Assembly (NCBI GenBank): GCA_022846095.1
Contig: AP025583.1
Coordinates: 3,683,279-3,747,278, forward strand
DNA from: Oscillospiraceae bacterium
GTDB taxonomy: Bacteria; Bacillota; Clostridia; Oscillospirales; Oscillospiraceae
Length of the DNA: 64,000 bases
Direction of reading: 5' to 3'
Below, one piece after another: positions 60,987-64,000 of this stretch (position 1 is its first letter; every line of letters starts with the position of its first letter). Position numbers and translations under genes: made by a program. The notes under the pieces were generated by a model. The model made no database searches, was not told the DNA's origin, and saw only the letters and a program-made list of their open reading frames with translations.

Positions 60987-61727
60987 TCAGAGAATCAGGC
61001 CCCCGCTCACGTCGATAATTTGGCCGTTGACGTAGGCGGCTTGGTCGGAGGCGAGGAAGGCCACCGTATCCCCCACCTCCCCGGGCCGCCCGCTGCGGCC
61101 GGCGGGGATGCGCCCCAGTATGCGTTCCCGGGCGGCGGCGGGCACGGCCAGGGTCATGTCGGTGTCGATAAAGCCGGGGCAGACGGCGTTGCAGGTCACG
61201 CCGAAGGGGCCCAGCTCCAGCGCGGCGGTCTGGGTGAGGGCGGTCACGCCTGCTTTGGACGCGGCGTAATTGGCCTGTCCCAGATTGCCGCGGCGGGCCA
61301 CCGAGCCGATATTGATGATGCGGCCGGAGCGCTGCCGCCGCAGGATTTGGGCGGCGGCCCGGGTCAGGTAAAAGGCCCCGCTCAGATTGACGGCCAGCAC
61401 CCGCTCCCAGGCCTCGTCGCTGAGCTTGTGCAGCATACCGTCCCGGTTTATCCCGGCGCAGCTCACGGCAATATCCAGCCGCCCCAGGCGCTCCACCGCG
61501 GTCTGTACCAGCAATTGGGCGGTTTCGGATCGGGCGGCGTCCCCCGCCGCCGCCACGCAGCGGACGCCGTACCCCTCCGCCTGCGCGCAGATCTCCATTA
61601 AATGCTCCTCCCGGGTGGCGTGGACCACCAGATCGGCGCCCGCCCGCGCCAGCGCGCAGGCGATCCCCCGCCCGATCCCCCTGCTGGCCCCCGTGACAAC
61701 CGCGGTCTTTCCCGTCAAAAAACCCAT
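60987..61727 (-). CDS. 3-oxoacyl reductase-like short-chain dehydrogenase
   Basis: A 246-residue SDR of the FabG/PhaB type: TGASRGIGRGIACAL, NRDGMLHKLSDEAW, Ser in NIGSVARRG, YAASKAG catalytic Tyr/Lys, and YVNGQIIDVSGGL. It would interconvert a 3-oxoacyl and 3-hydroxyacyl thioester. The ATG at 61727 has AAGGAGG 9 nt upstream; a longer frame crosses the sigma-54 promoter and is not transcribed. Transcribed divergently from the CoA-transferase from a back-to-back promoter pair. Confidence 0.9.
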   Translation of the reverse strand: MGFLTGKTAVVTGASRGIGRGIACALARAGADLVVHATREEHLMEICAQAEGYGVRCVAAAGDAARSETAQLLVQTAVERLGRLDIAVSCAGINRDGMLHKLSDEAWERVLAVNLSGAFYLTRAAAQILRRQRSGRIINIGSVARRGNLGQANYAASKAGVTALTQTAALELGPFGVTCNAVCPGFIDTDMTLAVPAAARERILGRIPAGRSGRPGEVGDTVAFLASDQAAYVNGQIIDVSGGLIL

Positions 61728-61762
61728 GACATGCAGCCTCCTTTTCATCTGCCCTGCCGTAG

Positions 61763-61778
61763 TGCAAAAGCCGTGCCA
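61763..61778 (-). promoter_or_regulatory. Sigma-54 promoter of the SDR gene
   Basis: Minus-strand TGGCACGGCTTTTGCA, an essentially consensus -24/-12 element, 36 bp before the SDR ATG. It is the mirror image of the promoter at 61801-61816. Confidence 0.92.
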
Positions 61779-61800
61779 ACCCGCCGCCAAGGCGGATAGT

Positions 61801-61816
61801 TGGCACGGCTTTTGCA
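61801..61816 (+). promoter_or_regulatory. Sigma-54 promoter of the CoA-transferase gene
   Basis: Plus-strand TGGCACGGCTTTTGCA, identical to the divergent minus-strand element. Predicted transcription start near 61827, which makes the ATG at 61868 the first usable start. Confidence 0.92.
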
Positions 61817-61867
61817 ATGATGCAGTTCAGGAGCTGCGGGACTCCAATTGAGAAAGGAAGTGCACCC

Positions 61868-63172
61868 ATGGATTGGAAATTGCAATACCAGGAAAAGCTG
61901 CGCACGCCGGAGCAGGCGGTAAAGATCGTCAAAAGCGGGGACCGCATCTATACGGGCACCTCGTCCAGCATCGCCTACAAGCTGCTCGAGGCGCTGTACC
62001 GGCGCAAGGACGAGCTGGAGAACGTGGTCATCTGCCACGGTATGACCGGGCGGCCCCTGCCCTTCTTTACGCCCGAGGCGAAAGGGCATTTTTCCACCAC
62101 GACCTATTTCGCAGGGGCGGGCGACCGCATCGGGATTAAAAACGGCCAGACCACCTTCACCTCCTTCCACCTGAGCCAGATTGAGCTGTGGTGCCGGAAG
62201 GTGGCCCGGCCCAACGTGGCCTTTCTGGAGGTCTCGCCCCCGGATGAAGAGGGCTATCTGAGCTACGGCGCATACGGCACCTCCTTCCACGACTATGTGC
62301 GGGAGCTGGCGGACACCGTGGTGCTCCAGGTCAATCCCAACGCCCCCTACGTCTGCGGGGACAGGAGCAAGGTGCACATCTCCCAGGCGGATATTGTGGT
62401 GGAGGCGGCGGATCAGCCGGACACCGTGCCCAACCTGCCGCTGGACGACACACTGAAACGGCTCTCCGGCTTCATTGTGGATCTGATTCCGGACGGGGCC
62501 ACCATTCAGCTGGGCCTGGGGGGCATCTCCAACGCGGTGGGCTTTGGGCTGCGGGAGAAAAACGACCTGGGCATCCACACCGAGATGCTCACCGATTCCA
62601 TGATGGAGCTGGCCAGGCTGGGCGTGGTCACGAACAGGCGGAAGAACTTTATGCCCGGCAAGACCGTGACCTCCTTCGCCCTGGGGACCCGGGCGCTTTA
62701 CGACTACGTGGATCACAACCCCGACCTGTATTTCGCGCCCTACTCCTTTGTGAACAATCCCGTCACCATCGCCCGCAACGACACCATGATTAGCGTCAAC
62801 ACCGCCATGGCGGTGGACCTCTACGGCCAGGTGGCGGCCGATTGCCTGGGCGGCAGGCAGCAGAGCGCCATCGGCGGGCAGCTGGACTACGTCCGGGGCG
62901 CTCAGATGTCCCAGGGCGGCAAGTCCTTCATCGCGCTGACCAGCACCCACTCCGGCAAGGGCGGCGCCGCCAGCCGCATCGTCCCCGCTTTCCCAACGGG
63001 CACGGCGGTGACCACGCCCCGCTCCGACGTGCAGTACGTGGTGACCGAGTACGGCTGCGTCAACCTGAAGGAGCTGACCATGGACGACCGGGCACGGGCG
63101 CTGATCTCCCTGGCCCACCCCGATTTCCGGGATGAGCTGACGCAGGGCGCAAAAAAGCTGGGGCTCTTCTAG
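61868..63172 (+). CDS. Acetyl-CoA hydrolase/CoA-transferase (4-hydroxybutyrate or butyrate CoA-transferase type)
   Basis: A 434-residue family I-like CoA-transferase (Cat2/AbfT/ButA group). Motifs are SGDRIYTGTSSS near the N-terminus, LGLGGISNAVGFGL, the catalytic Glu in GIHTEMLTDSMMEL, and the C-terminal GGKSFIALTSTHSGKGGAASRIV. It activates a carboxylate to its CoA thioester using acetyl- or butyryl-CoA. The ATG at 61868 has AAAGGAAG 8 nt upstream and lies after the sigma-54 start point. With the AbfD-type dehydratase it matches the logic of 4-hydroxybutyrate fermentation. Confidence 0.92.
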   Translation: MDWKLQYQEKLRTPEQAVKIVKSGDRIYTGTSSSIAYKLLEALYRRKDELENVVICHGMTGRPLPFFTPEAKGHFSTTTYFAGAGDRIGIKNGQTTFTSFHLSQIELWCRKVARPNVAFLEVSPPDEEGYLSYGAYGTSFHDYVRELADTVVLQVNPNAPYVCGDRSKVHISQADIVVEAADQPDTVPNLPLDDTLKRLSGFIVDLIPDGATIQLGLGGISNAVGFGLREKNDLGIHTEMLTDSMMELARLGVVTNRRKNFMPGKTVTSFALGTRALYDYVDHNPDLYFAPYSFVNNPVTIARNDTMISVNTAMAVDLYGQVAADCLGGRQQSAIGGQLDYVRGAQMSQGGKSFIALTSTHSGKGGAASRIVPAFPTGTAVTTPRSDVQYVVTEYGCVNLKELTMDDRARALISLAHPDFRDELTQGAKKLGLF

Positions 63173-63198
63173 GCAAAAGGGCGGCTCTTTTTTAGACT

Positions 63199-63232
63199 AG
63201 GAGTGCAAAAAAGGATACAATTCCGCACTCCT
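63199..63232. repeat. Inverted repeat upstream of the acyl-CoA dehydrogenase promoter
   Basis: AGGAGTGC (63199-63206) and its perfect complement GCACTCCT (63225-63232) flank an 18-nt AT-rich centre containing AAAAAAGGATACA. It lies about 40-70 bp upstream of the -24 box, a plausible enhancer site for a sigma-54 activator. It might alternatively be a weak terminator for the CoA-transferase gene. Confidence 0.5.
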
Positions 63233-63269
63233 GTGGAGAAAAGGCACCCGTCTCCCCCGCATTTTTAAT

Positions 63270-63285
63270 TGGCACGCTGTTTGCA
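63270..63285 (+). promoter_or_regulatory. Sigma-54 promoter of the acyl-CoA dehydrogenase gene
   Basis: Plus-strand TGGCACGCTGTTTGCA: near-consensus -24 and full TTGCA -12 with 10-nt GG-GC spacing. The ATG at 63348 is 63 bp downstream. Confidence 0.92.
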
Positions 63286-63347
63286 ATAACAGGAGGCAGT
63301 TCAACGGCTGCCCAAACCTATCAATTTTATTTTAGGAGGAACAAGAC

Positions 63348-64000
63348 ATGGGATACATTCTAAACGACGACCAGAAAAGCCTGGTAGCGATGGCCCGCGA
63401 TTTCTGCGAGAAGGAGGTCAAGCCCTACGCCGCCCAGTGGGACCGGGAGGGGACCTTCCCCCTTGAGACCTACAGGAAGGCCATGGAGATCGGCTACCAC
63501 TGCCTGGAGATCCCCGAGGAGTACGGCGGCGGCGGCATCGACTACGTGACCGTGGCGGCCGTTATGGAGGAGTTCGCCAAGTACGACCTGGGCTTTGCCA
63601 CCACCCTGATGGGAACCACACTGAGCCTGAAGCCCGTGCTGATGCACGGCACCCCCGAGCAGAAGAAGCTGTACGCCGACGTCATCGTAAACGGAGGCCT
63701 GGGCGCCTTCGCCCTGACCGAGGCCGGGGCCGGCTCCGACGCGGCCGCCTGCCGCACCACCGCCGTGCGCGAGGGGGACGAGTACGTCATCAACGGCACC
63801 AAGTGCTTTATCACCAACTCCACCTACGCCAACATTTTCGTGGTCTTCGCCTCCACCAACCGGGACGCCGGGGTGAAGGGCCTGTCCGCCTTCATCGTGG
63901 AGCGCGACCGGGCCGGGTTCTCCGTGGATAAGCACGAGGACAAGATGGGCATCCGCACCTCCGACACCGCCTCCCTCGTCTTTGACAACGTCCGTATCCC
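63348..64000 (+). CDS. Acyl-CoA dehydrogenase, C-terminus beyond window edge
   Basis: The frame from the ATG at 63348 (AGGAGGA site 7 nt upstream) is open to the window end, giving the first 217 residues. It shows the N-terminal helical domain (MGYILNDDQKSLVAMARDFC), PEEYGGGGIDYVT and the flavin/substrate motif FALTEAGAGSDAAA with CFITNSTYANIFVVF, all typical of short-chain acyl-CoA dehydrogenases. It reduces a crotonyl-type CoA or oxidises a butyryl-type CoA, usually with EtfAB, which may follow outside the window. The catalytic Glu lies in the missing part. Confidence 0.93.
   Translation, partial: MGYILNDDQKSLVAMARDFCEKEVKPYAAQWDREGTFPLETYRKAMEIGYHCLEIPEEYGGGGIDYVTVAAVMEEFAKYDLGFATTLMGTTLSLKPVLMHGTPEQKKLYADVIVNGGLGAFALTEAGAGSDAAACRTTAVREGDEYVINGTKCFITNSTYANIFVVFASTNRDAGVKGLSAFIVERDRAGFSVDKHEDKMGIRTSDTASLVFDNVRI

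Overview
The window reads as chromosomal DNA of a high-GC anaerobic Clostridia-type Firmicute, probably a gut Oscillospiraceae relative (Flavonifractor, Lawsonibacter or Oscillibacter-like; inferred from content, not measured). Supporting points are AGGAGG-type ribosome binding sites, many GTG/TTG starts, sugar ABC transporters with lipoprotein binding proteins, YesM/YesN two-component genes, a glycyl-radical microcompartment, and oxygen-sensitive CoA chemistry. No rRNA, tRNA, CRISPR array or intact insertion sequence was recognised.

Layout. 1-5.03 kb (minus): type IV pilus operon pilB-pilT-pilC-pilin-pilin, the last pilin cut by the window edge. 5.03-5.72 kb: gene-free, AT-richer stretch with two terminators, tandem palindromes and repeated GTGCAC sites. 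5.7-12.6 kb (plus): pyroglutamyl-peptidase, NCS1 permease, aspartate-carbamoyltransferase-like enzyme, CdaR/PucR-type regulator, threonine aldolase and dihydropyrimidinase, which look like a cyclic-ureide or N-carbamoyl amino acid catabolic cluster. 12.7-13.6 kb: a scar holding a truncated regulator and fused TRAP-transporter fragments. 13.7-14.5 kb: HAD phosphatase.

14.5-40.9 kb is an L-fucose (possibly also L-rhamnose) utilisation island: AraC regulator, FucU, rhamnulokinase-type kinase, FucI; a membrane-anchored sugar-binding protein with a YesM-type kinase and YesN-type regulator; a CUT2 sugar ABC transporter; and a glycyl-radical propanediol microcompartment locus (GRE diol dehydratase, activase, shell proteins, FucA-type aldolase, CoA-acylating aldehyde dehydrogenase, Zn alcohol dehydrogenase, PduL, BMC-P, PduS, PduT), then a DeoR regulator and an HPr-like protein. 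The sugar would be isomerised, phosphorylated and cleaved to lactaldehyde and DHAP. Lactaldehyde reduced to 1,2-propanediol would be dehydrated in the compartment to propionaldehyde and converted to propanol and propionyl phosphate. 41.1-48.0 kb (minus) is a second sugar operon: DeoR regulator, CUT2 ABC transporter, FGGY kinase and class II aldolase.

48.4-64 kb encodes carboxylate/CoA-ester metabolism: two short-chain dehydrogenases, an esterase-like hydrolase, two MFS transporters, two crotonases, a 4-hydroxybutyryl-CoA dehydratase/vinylacetyl-CoA isomerase-family flavoenzyme, a Zn alcohol dehydrogenase, a CoA-transferase and an acyl-CoA dehydrogenase (cut at the right edge). It carries two paralogous PAS-AAA-Fis sigma-54 activators. 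I find a -24/-12 (sigma-54) promoter in front of every structural transcription unit there (seven sites), two of them back-to-back inside a nested perfect inverted repeat. This undescribed-looking sigma-54 regulon, with its unknown acid substrate, is the strongest discovery candidate. Next are the cyclic-ureide cluster and unusual details of the microcompartment locus.
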